Below, piece after piece: positions 33,870-43,238 of a DNA stretch of 64,000 bases. Location: assembly GCF_037055275.1 (NCBI RefSeq), contig NZ_CP146343.1, positions 2,266,501 through 2,330,500 of the forward strand, given 5' to 3'. The first letter of the stretch is position 1, and each line of letters starts with the position of its first letter. Origin of the DNA: Pseudomonas sp. ML2-2023-3 (GTDB lineage: Bacteria; Pseudomonadota; Gammaproteobacteria; Pseudomonadales; Pseudomonadaceae). The translations under genes and the position numbers were made by a program. The notes under the pieces were generated by a model, which saw only the letters and a list, made by a program, of their open reading frames with translations, had not been told where the DNA came from and searched no databases.

Positions 33870-35099
33870 ATGGCGCTGCATTACAAATGGCCCCTGGGCC
33901 CGAGTCTGCTGCTGTTGCTAATCTGCGGCCCGCTGTGGGCCGGGCAAAAAGTCGATCTCAACTACCACGTGCGCCTGTTGCCGCAAAGCGACCAGGCCGA
34001 GGTGCGGCTGACCCTTGCTGAAGGTTCTGCGGTGCGCAGCCTGGATTTCGACCTCGGCGAGCAGGGCAGTTACACCGACTTCAAGGCCGACGGGCAGTGG
34101 CAACTTTCTGCCAAGAGCCGGGGGTTGTGGCGGCCCGCACCGGGCAGTGCCAGCCTGAGCTACCGCGTGCGGTTGAACCAGCCGCGCAAGAACGGCAGTT
34201 TTGATACCCGTATCACACCTGAGTGGGCCTTGTTTCGCGGCGAACAGTTGATCCCTCCTGCCAATCTCGACCAGCAGGATGGCGTTGAACTGGTGTCGCG
34301 TCTTGAGTTCGAGTTGCCCAACGGCTGGAAAAGCGTTGAAACCGCCTGGCCGCGCATCGGCAAGAACCGCTTTCGCATCGATGATGTCTCGCGTCTGTTT
34401 GACCGGCCCACCGGCTGGATGCTGGCGGGTAACCTGGGCAGCCGTCGCACCACTGTGGGCGAAACCGAAGTCACGGTGAGTGCGCCTAAAGGTCAGGGCA
34501 TGCGCCGCATGGATGTGCTGACTTTGCTGACGTTTGTGTGGCCGCAAGTCCAGGCGGTATTCCCGCGCAACCCGCCCAAGCTGCTGATAGTCGGCGCGGG
34601 CAGCCCGATGTGGAAGGGCGGTGCAGCGGCGCGCAACTCGATTTATCTCTACAGCGGCCTGCCGCTGGTCAGTGAGAACGGTACCAGCACCCTGTTGCGT
34701 GAAGTGGTGCAGGTGTTCAGCGGCATCAATGACGAGCCGGGCCATGACTGGATCGGCGAAGGCTTGAGCGAGTACTACGCCATTGAACTGATGCGTCGTG
34801 CAGGCGGCATGAGTGACGAGCGTTATCAGACCCTGCAACACAAGTTCAATGCCGCCGGCAAAAACGTCACCCGACTGCGCGGCCAGCAGGCAGGCCCGGC
34901 AATGGTTGCGCGGGCCGTGACGCTGTTGCAGTCGCTGGACCGCGAAATTCGCTTGCAGACCCACAATAAACGCTCCCTGGATGACGTCAGCCAGGCGCTG
35001 ATGCGCATGGACAAGGTCAATACCGCGAGCTTTATCCAGTTGAGCGAAAGCGTGCTCGGCGGTCACTCCGAGGTGCTGGACACCCCGCTGTTGCGCTAA
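33870..35099 (+). CDS. exported M61/M1-like protein lacking the HExxH zinc site
   Basis: 409 residues with a signal peptide (LGPSLLLLLICGPLWAGQK). The N-terminal ~200 residues are beta-rich, like the N-terminal domain of M61/M1 gluzincins. The C-terminal part has DWIGEGLSEYYAIELMRRAGGMS, which resembles the third-ligand region (WxxEGFxxYY) of those peptidases. Where HExxH is expected, the sequence reads REVVQVFSG, so both zinc His are replaced (Arg and Gln), while the catalytic-position Glu remains. It is therefore probably a non-catalytic homologue. ATG 33870 follows AAAGGAG. It is downstream of ycgN and upstream of the kdp promoter region. Confidence 0.7.
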   Translation: MALHYKWPLGPSLLLLLICGPLWAGQKVDLNYHVRLLPQSDQAEVRLTLAEGSAVRSLDFDLGEQGSYTDFKADGQWQLSAKSRGLWRPAPGSASLSYRVRLNQPRKNGSFDTRITPEWALFRGEQLIPPANLDQQDGVELVSRLEFELPNGWKSVETAWPRIGKNRFRIDDVSRLFDRPTGWMLAGNLGSRRTTVGETEVTVSAPKGQGMRRMDVLTLLTFVWPQVQAVFPRNPPKLLIVGAGSPMWKGGAAARNSIYLYSGLPLVSENGTSTLLREVVQVFSGINDEPGHDWIGEGLSEYYAIELMRRAGGMSDERYQTLQHKFNAAGKNVTRLRGQQAGPAMVARAVTLLQSLDREIRLQTHNKRSLDDVSQALMRMDKVNTASFIQLSESVLGGHSEVLDTPLLR

Positions 35100-35116
35100 G
35101 AGCCCTCCACCCACAT

Positions 35117-35134
35117 CCGTAGCAGCTGCTACGG
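35117..35134. repeat. 18-bp perfect palindrome
   Basis: CCGTAGCAGCTGCTACGG, perfectly self-complementary, just after the M61-like gene and before the kdp regulatory repeats. It may be a terminator hairpin without T run, a REP remnant, or an operator. Confidence 0.5.
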
Positions 35135-35149
35135 CAGGCATCCCTGCTT

Positions 35150-35200
35150 CTTTACGCCTTCTTTACGCCCCCGCATCCCTCTCGATCTCGATCCTTTACG
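35150..35200 (+). promoter_or_regulatory. candidate KdpE operator: phased CTTTACG repeats
   Basis: CTTTACG occurs at 35150, 35161 and 35194, spaced 11 and 33 bp, i.e. one and three helical turns. The first two are parts of an 11-bp direct repeat (CTTTACGCCTT, CTTTACGCCCC). OmpR-class regulators such as KdpE bind tandem direct repeats, and the E. coli kdp operator as I remember it is also a T-rich TTTAC-containing repeat followed by C-rich sequence. The site is 57-107 bp upstream of kdpF. Confidence 0.6.
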
Positions 35201-35256
35201 GCCTCATTCCCCACACTCTCTCCATACGCGGCAAGTGCCGCTTTGGGAGAGTTGTC

Positions 35257-35346
35257 ATGGGCGTTCTGGATGGGGTGTCGCTGCTGTTGGCAGTGTCGCT
35301 GTTCGTTTATCTGCTGGTTGCGCTGTTGCGCGCAGACCGGAACTAG
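35257..35346 (+). CDS. kdpF: K+-transporting ATPase subunit KdpF
   Basis: 29 residues beginning MGVLDGVSLLLAVSLFVYLL and ending in basic/acidic residues (LLRADRN): one transmembrane helix, the expected size for KdpF, the small stabilising lipid-like subunit of the Kdp complex. A GGGAGAG ribosome site precedes the ATG. It is too short for most gene finders. kdpA starts 8 bp after its stop behind GGAG. Confidence 0.92.
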   Translation: MGVLDGVSLLLAVSLFVYLLVALLRADRN

Positions 35347-35354
35347 GAGCGGGT

Positions 35355-37049
35355 ATGCACAGTTATGACTATGGGCTGATCCTCGCCTTCTTTGCCCTGG
35401 TACTGTTACCGGTGCCGTGGCTGGGACGCTTTTACTACAAGGTGATGGAAGGCCAGCGTACCTGGCTGACCCCGGTGTTCGGGCCCGTCGAGAAGGTGTG
35501 CTACCGCATCGCCGGGGTAGACCCCGGCATCGAGCAAAGCTGGCAGAAATACACCCTGGCCCTGCTGGTCTTCAACCTGATGGGCTTTGTGCTGCTGTTT
35601 GCAATTCTGCTGTTTCAGCAGTATTTGCCCCTTAACCCGCAGCAGTTGCCGGGGCAGGAATGGACGCAAGCCTTCAACACTGCCGTGAGCTTTGTCACCA
35701 ACACCAATTGGCAGAGCTACAGCGGTGAAGCCAGCCTGAGCTACTTCAGCCAGATGGCCGGTTTGACCGTGCAGAACTTTGTCAGCGCCGCCACCGGCCT
35801 GGCGGTACTGGTTGCACTGTGCCGTGGCATCAGCCGTCGCTCGGCCCATACCCTGGGCAACTTCTGGGTCGACATGACCCGTGCCACCCTCTACGGCTTG
35901 CTGCCGCTGTGTGTCGTGCTGGCGCTGTTTCTGGTCTGGCAGGGCGTGCCGCAAACATTTGCCCATTACGTCAATGCCGTCACCCAGCAGGGTGTGGATC
36001 AAGTCATCCCCCTGGGCCCGGCCGCCAGCCAGATCGCGATCAAGCAACTGGGCACCAACGGCGGTGGTTTCTTCGGCGTCAACTCGGCACATCCGTTCGA
36101 GAACCCGACGGCCTGGAGCAACCTGTTCGAGCTGGCCTCGATCATTCTGATCCCGGTGGCGCTGGTGTTCACCTTCGGCCACTACGTCAAGGATCTGCGC
36201 CAGAGCCGGGCGATTGTGGCCTGCATGCTGGCCTTGTTCCTGATCGGCGGCGGCACTGCGCTGTATGCCGAGTATCAGCCGAACCCGGCGCTCAACAGCC
36301 CGCTGGTTGAGCAGGCGGCACCGCTGGAAGGCAAGGAAGTGCGCTTCGGCACAACCGGCACGGTGCTCTGGACCGAAACCACGACCTCGGCCTCCAATGG
36401 CTCGGTCAACGGCATGCACGACAGCCTCAACCCGCTGACCGGGATGGTGGCGCTGGTCAACATGATGGTCGGCGAAGTGATCTTCGGCGGCGTTGGTGCC
36501 GGGCTCTACGGCATGTTGCTCAACGTGTTGATCGCTGTGTTCCTCGCCGGCCTGATGATTGGCCGCACCCCTGAATACCTGGGCAAAAAGCTGCAAGCCA
36601 GGGAAGTCCAGCTGCTGGTGGTGACCTTGCTGGTGATGCCGGTGGGCGTGCTGGTACTGGGTTCGATTGCGGCCGTGCTGCCCAGTGCCGTGGCCTCGGT
36701 CAGCAACCCCGGGCCCCACGGTTTCAGTCAGGTGCTGTACGCCTTTACCTCGGCCAGTGCCAACAACGGTTCAGCCTTTGCCGGACTCAATGCCAACACC
36801 CCGTTCTACAACCTGATGCTGGGGCTGGGCATGTTGATCGGGCGCTTCGGTTACATCCTGCCGGTGCTGGCGTTGGCCGGTAGCCTGGCGCTGAAGAAGT
36901 CCGCACCCATTGGCCAGAACAGTTTTCCAACCCACGGCCCGCTGTTTGTAGCCCTGTTGACCGTGACCATTTTGCTGGTGGGCGGCCTGACCTTTCTGCC
37001 GACATTGGCCCTTGGCCCAATCGCTGAACAACTGACCCTGGGCTTCTAA
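35355..37049 (+). CDS. kdpA: K+-transporting ATPase subunit KdpA
   Basis: 564 residues, about ten to twelve hydrophobic helices. It is the K+-selective channel-like subunit: selectivity-loop sequences such as [29 protein letters not shown] and [14 protein letters not shown] are the degenerate pore loops of the family. Located in the inner membrane, it passes K+ to the KdpB pump at very low external potassium. ATG 35355 follows GGAGCGGGT. It is the second gene of kdpFABC. Confidence 0.97.
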   Translation: MHSYDYGLILAFFALVLLPVPWLGRFYYKVMEGQRTWLTPVFGPVEKVCYRIAGVDPGIEQSWQKYTLALLVFNLMGFVLLFAILLFQQYLPLNPQQLPGQEWTQAFNTAVSFVTNTNWQSYSGEASLSYFSQMAGLTVQNFVSAATGLAVLVALCRGISRRSAHTLGNFWVDMTRATLYGLLPLCVVLALFLVWQGVPQTFAHYVNAVTQQGVDQVIPLGPAASQIAIKQLGTNGGGFFGVNSAHPFENPTAWSNLFELASIILIPVALVFTFGHYVKDLRQSRAIVACMLALFLIGGGTALYAEYQPNPALNSPLVEQAAPLEGKEVRFGTTGTVLWTETTTSASNGSVNGMHDSLNPLTGMVALVNMMVGEVIFGGVGAGLYGMLLNVLIAVFLAGLMIGRTPEYLGKKLQAREVQLLVVTLLVMPVGVLVLGSIAAVLPSAVASVSNPGPHGFSQVLYAFTSASANNGSAFAGLNANTPFYNLMLGLGMLIGRFGYILPVLALAGSLALKKSAPIGQNSFPTHGPLFVALLTVTILLVGGLTFLPTLALGPIAEQLTLGF

Positions 37050-37056
37050 GGAGACG

Positions 37057-39132
37057 ATGATGACTATGCCTGCTCCTGTTTCAACGTTGACGCCAACCCC
37101 GGAGGCCAAGGCCCCCGAGTCGCCGAAAACTTCGTTTGCCGATATCTGGCGCCCGGCGCTGCTGCAAGCGTTCGTCAAGCTCGACCCGCGCCAGCTCAAG
37201 CGCTCGCCGGTGATGCTGGTGGTTGAACTGACTGCGATTTTCACCACGGTGCTGTGCTTTGTACCCGAGCCTGCGGTGCCCACCGGGGTGGCTGTGCAAA
37301 TCGCCCTGTGGCTGTGGTTTACCGTGCTGTTCGCCAACTTTGCCGAAGCACTGGCCGAGGGTCGGGGCAAAGCCCGGGCCGATAGCCTCAAGGCTGGCAG
37401 CGTGGGCCTGAGTGCTCGTCGTCGGACCCCTGCGGGAAGTTTCGAGGTCGTACCGGCCACCCGTTTGCGCAAGGGCGATGTGGTGCGCGTCGAAGCGGGG
37501 GAGATGATCCCTGGCGACGGCGAGGTGATTGCGGGGATTGCCGCGGTCAACGAAGCGGCAATCACCGGCGAATCGGCGCCGGTGATCCGCGAGTCGGGAG
37601 GAGATCGTTCGGCAGTGACCGGCAACACGCGTCTGGTCAGTGACTGGCTGCTGGTGCAAATCAGCGCCAACCCCGGCGAGTCGACCCTGGACCGCATGAT
37701 TGCGCTGGTCGAAGGCGCCAAACGCCAGAAAACCCCCAACGAAGTGGCCCTGGATATCCTGCTGATCGGCTTGACCCTGATCTTTCTGATCGTGGTCGTG
37801 ACCTTGCAGCCGTTTGCCTACTTTGCCGGTGGCAGCTTGCCGCTGGTGTTTCTGGTGGCGCTCCTGGTCACGCTGATCCCGACTACCATCGGGGGGCTGC
37901 TGTCGGCGATCGGGATTGCCGGGATGGACCGCCTGGTGCGCCTCAACGTGATCGCCAAGTCCGGTCGCGCCGTGGAAGCGGCCGGTGATGTGCATGTGCT
38001 GATGCTCGACAAGACCGGCACCATCACCTTCGGCAACCGTCGCTGCACGGCCTTGTATGCCACCCCTGGCGTGACGGCCAGGGAGCTGGCAGAGGGCGCG
38101 TTGCGCGCTTCGTTGGCGGACGAGACGGCCGAGGGCAAGTCCATCGTCGAGTTTATTCGGGGCCAGCACAGCCTGGACGAGCTGCCGGTGTCCGATTTCA
38201 CGGCGGTGCCGTTCACGGCCGAAACCCGTCTGTCGGGGATCGATTACAACGGCCAGGTGTACCGCAAGGGGGCTGTGGATTCGGTGCTGGCGTTTGTCGG
38301 CCTCACACGGGGCGAACTGTTGCCGGCCCTGTCGCGGGAAATCGACAAGATCGCCCAGAGCGGCGGCACCCCGTTGCTGGTCTGTGCCCAGGGCAAGTTG
38401 CTGGGTGCGATCCATCTCAAGGACGTGGTGAAACCGGGGATTCGCGAGCGCTTCGCCGAGTTGCGCAAGCTGGGGATCCGCACCGTGATGGTGACGGGCG
38501 ACAACCCGCTGACCGCGGCTGCGATTGCCGCTGAAGCGGGGGTGGATGATGTGCTGGCAGAGGCCACGCCGGAGAAAAAACTGGCACGCATTCGTCATGA
38601 ACAGAATGACGGGCGACTGGTGGCCATGTGCGGTGACGGTGCCAACGACGCCCCGGCCCTGGCCCAGGCAGACGTGGGCATGGCCATGAACGACGGCACC
38701 CAGGCTGCACGGGAAGCCGCGAACATGGTCGATCTGGACAGCGATCCGACCAAGCTGCTGGATGTGGTGCAAATCGGCAAAGAGTTGCTGGTGACCCGTG
38801 GCGCGCTGACCACGTTCTCGATCGCCAACGACGTGGCCAAGTACTTTGCGATCCTGCCTGCGCTGTTTGCTTCGATCTACCCGCAGTTGGGCGTGTTGAA
38901 CGTGATGGGCCTGAGCAGCCCGCAAAGCGCAATTGTGTCGGCCATCGTATTCAACGCGCTGATCATCGTGGTGCTGATCCCGCTGGCATTGCGTGGGGTG
39001 CGCGTTCAGGCGGCCAGTGCCGCGCACTTGCTGCGTCGCAACTTGCTGATCTATGGCGTGGGCGGGCTGGTGGTGCCGTTTGTGGGCATCAAGCTGATCG
39101 ACATGCTGCTCACGGCGCTGCATCTGGTTTAA
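37057..39132 (+). CDS. kdpB: K+-transporting ATPase ATP-binding subunit KdpB
   Basis: 691 residues, a P-type ATPase. The actuator motif is ITGESAPV, the phosphorylation motif [14 protein letters not shown], the nucleotide-binding region FTAETRLSG...YRKGAVD, and the hinge [19 protein letters not shown]. It hydrolyses ATP to drive K+ uptake through KdpA. The N-terminus carries a Pro-rich stretch ([20 protein letters not shown]) before the usual start. Tandem ATGs at 37057/37060 follow GGAGACG. Confidence 0.97.
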   Translation: MMTMPAPVSTLTPTPEAKAPESPKTSFADIWRPALLQAFVKLDPRQLKRSPVMLVVELTAIFTTVLCFVPEPAVPTGVAVQIALWLWFTVLFANFAEALAEGRGKARADSLKAGSVGLSARRRTPAGSFEVVPATRLRKGDVVRVEAGEMIPGDGEVIAGIAAVNEAAITGESAPVIRESGGDRSAVTGNTRLVSDWLLVQISANPGESTLDRMIALVEGAKRQKTPNEVALDILLIGLTLIFLIVVVTLQPFAYFAGGSLPLVFLVALLVTLIPTTIGGLLSAIGIAGMDRLVRLNVIAKSGRAVEAAGDVHVLMLDKTGTITFGNRRCTALYATPGVTARELAEGALRASLADETAEGKSIVEFIRGQHSLDELPVSDFTAVPFTAETRLSGIDYNGQVYRKGAVDSVLAFVGLTRGELLPALSREIDKIAQSGGTPLLVCAQGKLLGAIHLKDVVKPGIRERFAELRKLGIRTVMVTGDNPLTAAAIAAEAGVDDVLAEATPEKKLARIRHEQNDGRLVAMCGDGANDAPALAQADVGMAMNDGTQAAREAANMVDLDSDPTKLLDVVQIGKELLVTRGALTTFSIANDVAKYFAILPALFASIYPQLGVLNVMGLSSPQSAIVSAIVFNALIIVVLIPLALRGVRVQAASAAHLLRRNLLIYGVGGLVVPFVGIKLIDMLLTALHLV

Positions 39133-39150
39133 GCATTGGAGGGTTACACC

Positions 39151-39702
39151 ATGACTACTTTTCTACGTCCGGCCCTGAGCCTGATGCTGTTGATGACCGC
39201 CATAACCGGCGTGATCTACCCGCTGACCGTCACCGGCATTGCGCAACTGGCGTTCCCCGAGCAGGCCAACGGCAGCCTGGTGCGCGACAGCGCCGGCAAG
39301 GTACTGGGGTCGGCGCTGATCGCTCAGGACTTCAGCGGTGACACCTGGTTTCACCCGCGACCATCGGCGGGGGCTTATGCCACCGTGGCCAGTTCGGCCA
39401 GCAATCTGGCGCCGAGCAACCCGGCACTGGCCACGCGGGTCAAGGACAGCGCCGCCCAGCTCGCCGTGCCGGGGCAGGGCCCGGTGCCCCTGGCGTTGCT
39501 GACCACCTCGGGCAGCGGGCTGGACCCGCACTTGCCACCAGAGGCAATACGCTATCAACTGGCCCGTGTAGCTGGCGCGCGCAATGTGCCGGTGCAGGCC
39601 GTCGAGCAGTTGGTGGCTGAACATACCGAGCGGCCACTGGTGGGGCCGCCGGTGGTCAACGTATTGCTGTTGAATCAGGCGTTGGCGCAGCTCAAGAACT
39701 GA
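39151..39702 (+). CDS. kdpC: K+-transporting ATPase subunit KdpC
   Basis: 183 residues with one N-terminal transmembrane helix ([19 protein letters not shown]) and a periplasmic domain having family segments [37 protein letters not shown] and [14 protein letters not shown]. KdpC is an accessory subunit thought to raise apparent substrate affinity of the pump. ATG 39151 has GGAGGG upstream. It is the last structural gene before a REPIN and kdpD. Confidence 0.96.
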   Translation: MTTFLRPALSLMLLMTAITGVIYPLTVTGIAQLAFPEQANGSLVRDSAGKVLGSALIAQDFSGDTWFHPRPSAGAYATVASSASNLAPSNPALATRVKDSAAQLAVPGQGPVPLALLTTSGSGLDPHLPPEAIRYQLARVAGARNVPVQAVEQLVAEHTERPLVGPPVVNVLLLNQALAQLKN

Positions 39703-39712
39703 CACCTTCATG

Positions 39713-39798
39713 TGTGGGAGCGGGCTTGTTCGCGATGGCAGCACTGCGGTTTATCTGACGACCGCATTGTTTGCATCGCGAGCAAGCCCGCTCCCACA
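39713..39798. repeat. REPIN-like inverted repeat (TGTGGGAGCGGGCTTG type) inside the kdp operon
   Basis: 86 bp. The left arm TGTGGGAGCGGGCTTGTTCG is matched by the complement of the right arm (TGTGGGAGCGGGCTTGCTCG) with a single mismatch, then CGATG/CATCG. This is a recurrent Pseudomonas dispersed repeat. It fills most of the kdpC-kdpD gap, where it could modulate expression of the regulatory genes relative to the pump. Confidence 0.88.
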
Positions 39799-39833
39799 GG
39801 TCACATACACACACCCGATTTACAGGTAAACCC

Positions 39834-42500
39834 ATGAGTCATTCCGGTCGCGCCGATGCGCTGTTAGCTGATTTGCCCCGCGCAGGCCGTGGCCGGCTCA
39901 AGGTGTTCCTTGGCGCGGCACCCGGTGTGGGTAAAACCTACGCCATGTTGCAAGCCGCCCACACTCAACTGCGCCAAGGGGTCCAGGTGCTGGCCGGGGT
40001 CGTCGAAACCCATGGCCGCGCCGAGACCGAGGCGTTGCTCAACGGCGTGCCCCAGCAGCCCATGCTGCGCTCGGAATATCGTGGCGTGCAGCTCGAAGAA
40101 ATGGACCTCGACGGTCTGCTCGCCGCCCGGCCCAAGCTGGTGCTGGTCGATGAGCTGGCCCACAGCAACGCCCCCGGCAGCCGCCATGCCAAACGCTGGC
40201 AGGACGTGCAGGAACTGCTGGCAGCCGGGATCGACGTGTACACCACGGTCAACGTCCAGCACCTGGAAAGCCTGAACGATCAGGTGCGCGGGATCACCGG
40301 GGTGCAGGTGCGCGAAACACTGCCCGACTGGATCGTGCAGGAAGCCTATGAGCTTTTGCTGATCGACTTGCCGCCCCGTGAACTGCTGGAGCGCCTGCGC
40401 GAGGGCAAGGTGTATGTGCCGGAACAGGCGCGGGCGGCGATTGATGCGTTTTTCAGTCAGACCAACCTCAACGCCCTGCGCGAACTGGCGATGCAAACGG
40501 CGGCGGTGTACGTCGATGATGAACTGGACAAGGGCTATCGCCAGCAGGGGCAGTCGGCCCCGGCGTTGCGCGGGCGCTTGCTGGTCGGGATCGATGGCGA
40601 TGAGCATGCCGAGCGCCTGGTGCGTCACGCCAGCCGGGTCGCGGAACGTCGGCATCTGCCCTGGAGCCTGGTGCATGTGGACAACGGCACGGTGCGCGAC
40701 GAGCAATCACGCCTGCGCCTGCAAAGCGCCCAGCAACTGGCCGAGCGCCTGGGGGGCGAAGTGGTCCTGCTGCGTGCCGGTGAAGTGGCCAGGACCCTGA
40801 TCCAGCACGCTGCTGAACGCCGTGCCAGCTTGCTGCTGGTCGGCCAGTCGCGGCTGACGTGGCGCCGACGCCTGTTCGGTGGCGGGTTGGCGGCGCGCTT
40901 GTTGCGCGACTCCCATGGCCTTGAAATCAACGTGCTCGACAATGAGCAATCGCCCGCACCGACCGTCAGCCGTCGTGAACATTCCCTGGTGTGGTTTGAC
41001 TATGGGCTGGCGCTGATTGCCACGGTACTGGCCAGCGCCCTGGCCTGGGGGGTGGCCAGTGTGTTGGCCCTGCCCAATATCTCCCTGGTGTTTCTGGCCG
41101 CTGTGTTGCTGGTTGCCGTGCGCAGCAGCCTGGGGCCGTCGCTGGCCTGTGCGGCGATGTCATTTCTGGCCTATGACTTTCTGTTCATCCCGCCCAACTT
41201 TTCTTTCAGCATTCAGCGTGAAGAAGACGTGCTCACCCTGGTGTTCTTCTTGCTGATGGCGGCATTGACCGGCAACCTGGCGGCCCGTCAGCGTCGTCAA
41301 TTGCAGGCCTTGCGCGATACCCAGCAAGAAACCACCGAGCTGCTCGATCTGTCGCGCAAGCTCACCGCCGCCACCGACCGCAAGGCCGTGGTCAACGCTG
41401 CCAGTCAGCATTTGAGCGGCTGGAAAGAACTGGATGTGTGCCTGCTCAACCGCAATGGCGAGGGTGGCTGGGAGATTGAAACGGGCGGGCCGCTGCAGTT
41501 TTCCGAAGCCGAGCGCGCCGCTGCGGACTGGGCCTGGAGCCATGACCAGCCCGCGGGCAAGGGCACGGGGACGTTGCCGATGGGGCGTTGGTGGTGGTGG
41601 CCGATAAGCGCCGAGGAAGGGCCGCTGGCCTTGCTCGGCGTGTGCCCCAGGCAGGGGCAGTCGCTTAGCGGCCAGCGCCGTCGCTTGCTGATGGCTTTGA
41701 GCCAACCCCTGGCCCAGGCGCTGGCGCGCGCACGGTTGGCCCAGGACCTGGAAGCAGCACGCCTGCACGGCGAAACCGAGCAGTTGCGCAGCGCGCTGCT
41801 GGCGTCGGTGTCCCATGACCTGCGCACGCCGCTGACCAGCATGCGCGGCAGTATCGACACCCTGTTGGCACTGGGCGAGGCCATTCCCCTGGCCGATCGG
41901 CGCGAATTGCTTGAAGGCACCCGCGATGAGGCGGAGCGCCTGGACCGCTATATCCAGAACCTGCTGGACATGACCCGGTTGGGCCACGGTGCATTGAAGC
42001 TGGCCCGTGACTGGGTATCGCCCGCCGACATCGCGGGCAGTGCCCTGAACCGCTTGCGGGCGGTGCTGGCGCCCTTGCAGGTGCAGGTGGATGTGCCGCC
42101 GCAGTTGCCGCTGCTCCACGTACACGGTGCATTGATTGAACAGGCACTGGTCAATGTGCTGGAAAACGCCGCGCGCTTTTCACCGCCCCACGGGCAGCTG
42201 CAACTGACGGCTGGCGCAGACGAGGGTGAGCTGTGGTTTGCCGTCAGTGACCAGGGGCCGGGCATCCCGGAGGAAGATCGGGCGAAGATATTCGACATGT
42301 TTTACACCGCTGCCCGTGGCGATCGCGGCGGGCAGGGCACCGGGCTCGGCCTGGCCATCTGCCAGGGCATGGTAGGCGCCCACGGCGGGCGTATCACGGT
42401 CGGCGACGGCATTGCCGGGCAGGGCACGTGCATCACCTTGTATCTGCCGGTCAGCGCGCAGCCGGGCCTTGAGCATGAAGGACCGGAACGTGAAGACTGA
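39834..42500 (+). CDS. kdpD: sensor histidine kinase KdpD
   Basis: 888 residues. The KdpD N-domain has Walker A in GAAPGVGKTYAMLQAA and DELAHSNAPGSRHAKRWQDV; a USP-like domain follows (~250-370); four closely spaced transmembrane helices lie near 400-500 (LALIATVLASALAWGV, ISLVFLAAVLLVAV); then a GAF-like segment, HisKA with His in LLASVSHDLRTPLTSM, and HATPase with VLENAARFSPPHG and GQGTGLGLAICQG. It senses K+ limitation/ionic state and phosphorylates KdpE. The ATG at 39834 lacks a strong ribosome site. Confidence 0.97.
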   Translation: MSHSGRADALLADLPRAGRGRLKVFLGAAPGVGKTYAMLQAAHTQLRQGVQVLAGVVETHGRAETEALLNGVPQQPMLRSEYRGVQLEEMDLDGLLAARPKLVLVDELAHSNAPGSRHAKRWQDVQELLAAGIDVYTTVNVQHLESLNDQVRGITGVQVRETLPDWIVQEAYELLLIDLPPRELLERLREGKVYVPEQARAAIDAFFSQTNLNALRELAMQTAAVYVDDELDKGYRQQGQSAPALRGRLLVGIDGDEHAERLVRHASRVAERRHLPWSLVHVDNGTVRDEQSRLRLQSAQQLAERLGGEVVLLRAGEVARTLIQHAAERRASLLLVGQSRLTWRRRLFGGGLAARLLRDSHGLEINVLDNEQSPAPTVSRREHSLVWFDYGLALIATVLASALAWGVASVLALPNISLVFLAAVLLVAVRSSLGPSLACAAMSFLAYDFLFIPPNFSFSIQREEDVLTLVFFLLMAALTGNLAARQRRQLQALRDTQQETTELLDLSRKLTAATDRKAVVNAASQHLSGWKELDVCLLNRNGEGGWEIETGGPLQFSEAERAAADWAWSHDQPAGKGTGTLPMGRWWWWPISAEEGPLALLGVCPRQGQSLSGQRRRLLMALSQPLAQALARARLAQDLEAARLHGETEQLRSALLASVSHDLRTPLTSMRGSIDTLLALGEAIPLADRRELLEGTRDEAERLDRYIQNLLDMTRLGHGALKLARDWVSPADIAGSALNRLRAVLAPLQVQVDVPPQLPLLHVHGALIEQALVNVLENAARFSPPHGQLQLTAGADEGELWFAVSDQGPGIPEEDRAKIFDMFYTAARGDRGGQGTGLGLAICQGMVGAHGGRITVGDGIAGQGTCITLYLPVSAQPGLEHEGPERED

Positions 42501-42536
42501 TACTCTGGGGCCATTCCTTTGCCACGATCCGAAGCC

Positions 42537-43238
42537 ATGAGCCAGAGCGCGACTATTTTGGTCATCGATGATGAGCCGCAGATTCGCAAGTTCCTGCGGA
42601 TCAGTCTGGTATCCCAGGGCTACACCGTGCTTGAGGCTGCGACCGGCGCCGAGGGCCTGAGCCAGGCGGCCCTCAAGCGACCCGACGTGATGGTGCTTGA
42701 TCTGGGCTTGCCGGACATGGACGGCCAGCAGGTACTGCGTGAGTTGCGCGAGTGGTCCGGCATTCCGGTACTGGTTCTGTCGGTGCGCGCCAGTGAAGCG
42801 CAGAAAGTCCAGGCGCTGGACGGCGGGGCCAACGATTACGTGACCAAGCCCTTCGGTATCCAGGAGTTTCTGGCGCGGATTCGTGCGTTGCTGCGTCAGG
42901 CTCCCGCGGGTGAGGCTCAGGAGGCGGCGCTTGAACTCGGCCCGTTGACCGTTGACCTGGCCTTTCGCCGGGTGTTGCTCGACGGTGTCGAAGTGGCGCT
43001 GACGCGCAAGGAGTACGCGGTGCTGGCACAACTGGCGCGCCATCCCGGAAGGGTCATCACCCAGCAGCAATTGCTCAAGGATATCTGGGGCCCTACCCAT
43101 GTCGAGAACAGCCATTACCTGCGGATCGTTGTCGGCCATTTGCGCCAGAAACTGGCGGATGACCCGACCCGGCCCCGGTTTATCGTGACCGAGGCCGGGG
43201 TTGGTTATCGGTTGTTGGACGCCTCGTCCCTTTCGTAA
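42537..43238 (+). CDS. kdpE: response regulator KdpE
   Basis: 233 residues. The receiver has VIDDEPQIRKFLRISL, phospho-acceptor Asp in VMVLDLGLPD and Lys in DYVTKPF; the C-terminal OmpR-type winged helix includes LTRKEYAVLAQLARHPGRVI and HYLRIVVGHLRQKL. It activates kdpFABC, probably through the CTTTACG repeats at 35150-35200. ATG 42537 was preferred to a TTG at 42519. The gene overlaps the end of the convergent patatin gene by 34 bp. Confidence 0.96.
   Translation: MSQSATILVIDDEPQIRKFLRISLVSQGYTVLEAATGAEGLSQAALKRPDVMVLDLGLPDMDGQQVLRELREWSGIPVLVLSVRASEAQKVQALDGGANDYVTKPFGIQEFLARIRALLRQAPAGEAQEAALELGPLTVDLAFRRVLLDGVEVALTRKEYAVLAQLARHPGRVITQQQLLKDIWGPTHVENSHYLRIVVGHLRQKLADDPTRPRFIVTEAGVGYRLLDASSLS

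Noticed and set aside
37081..39123. A 680-residue open frame antisense to kdpB
   Set aside because: It has no recognisable domain, is rich in His/Gln/Arg as expected for an antisense frame of high-GC coding DNA, and lies wholly under kdpB. Similar antisense frames under the amidohydrolase (1980-3395), kdpA (35406-36719) and the transglycosylase (49545-50798) were dropped for the same reason.
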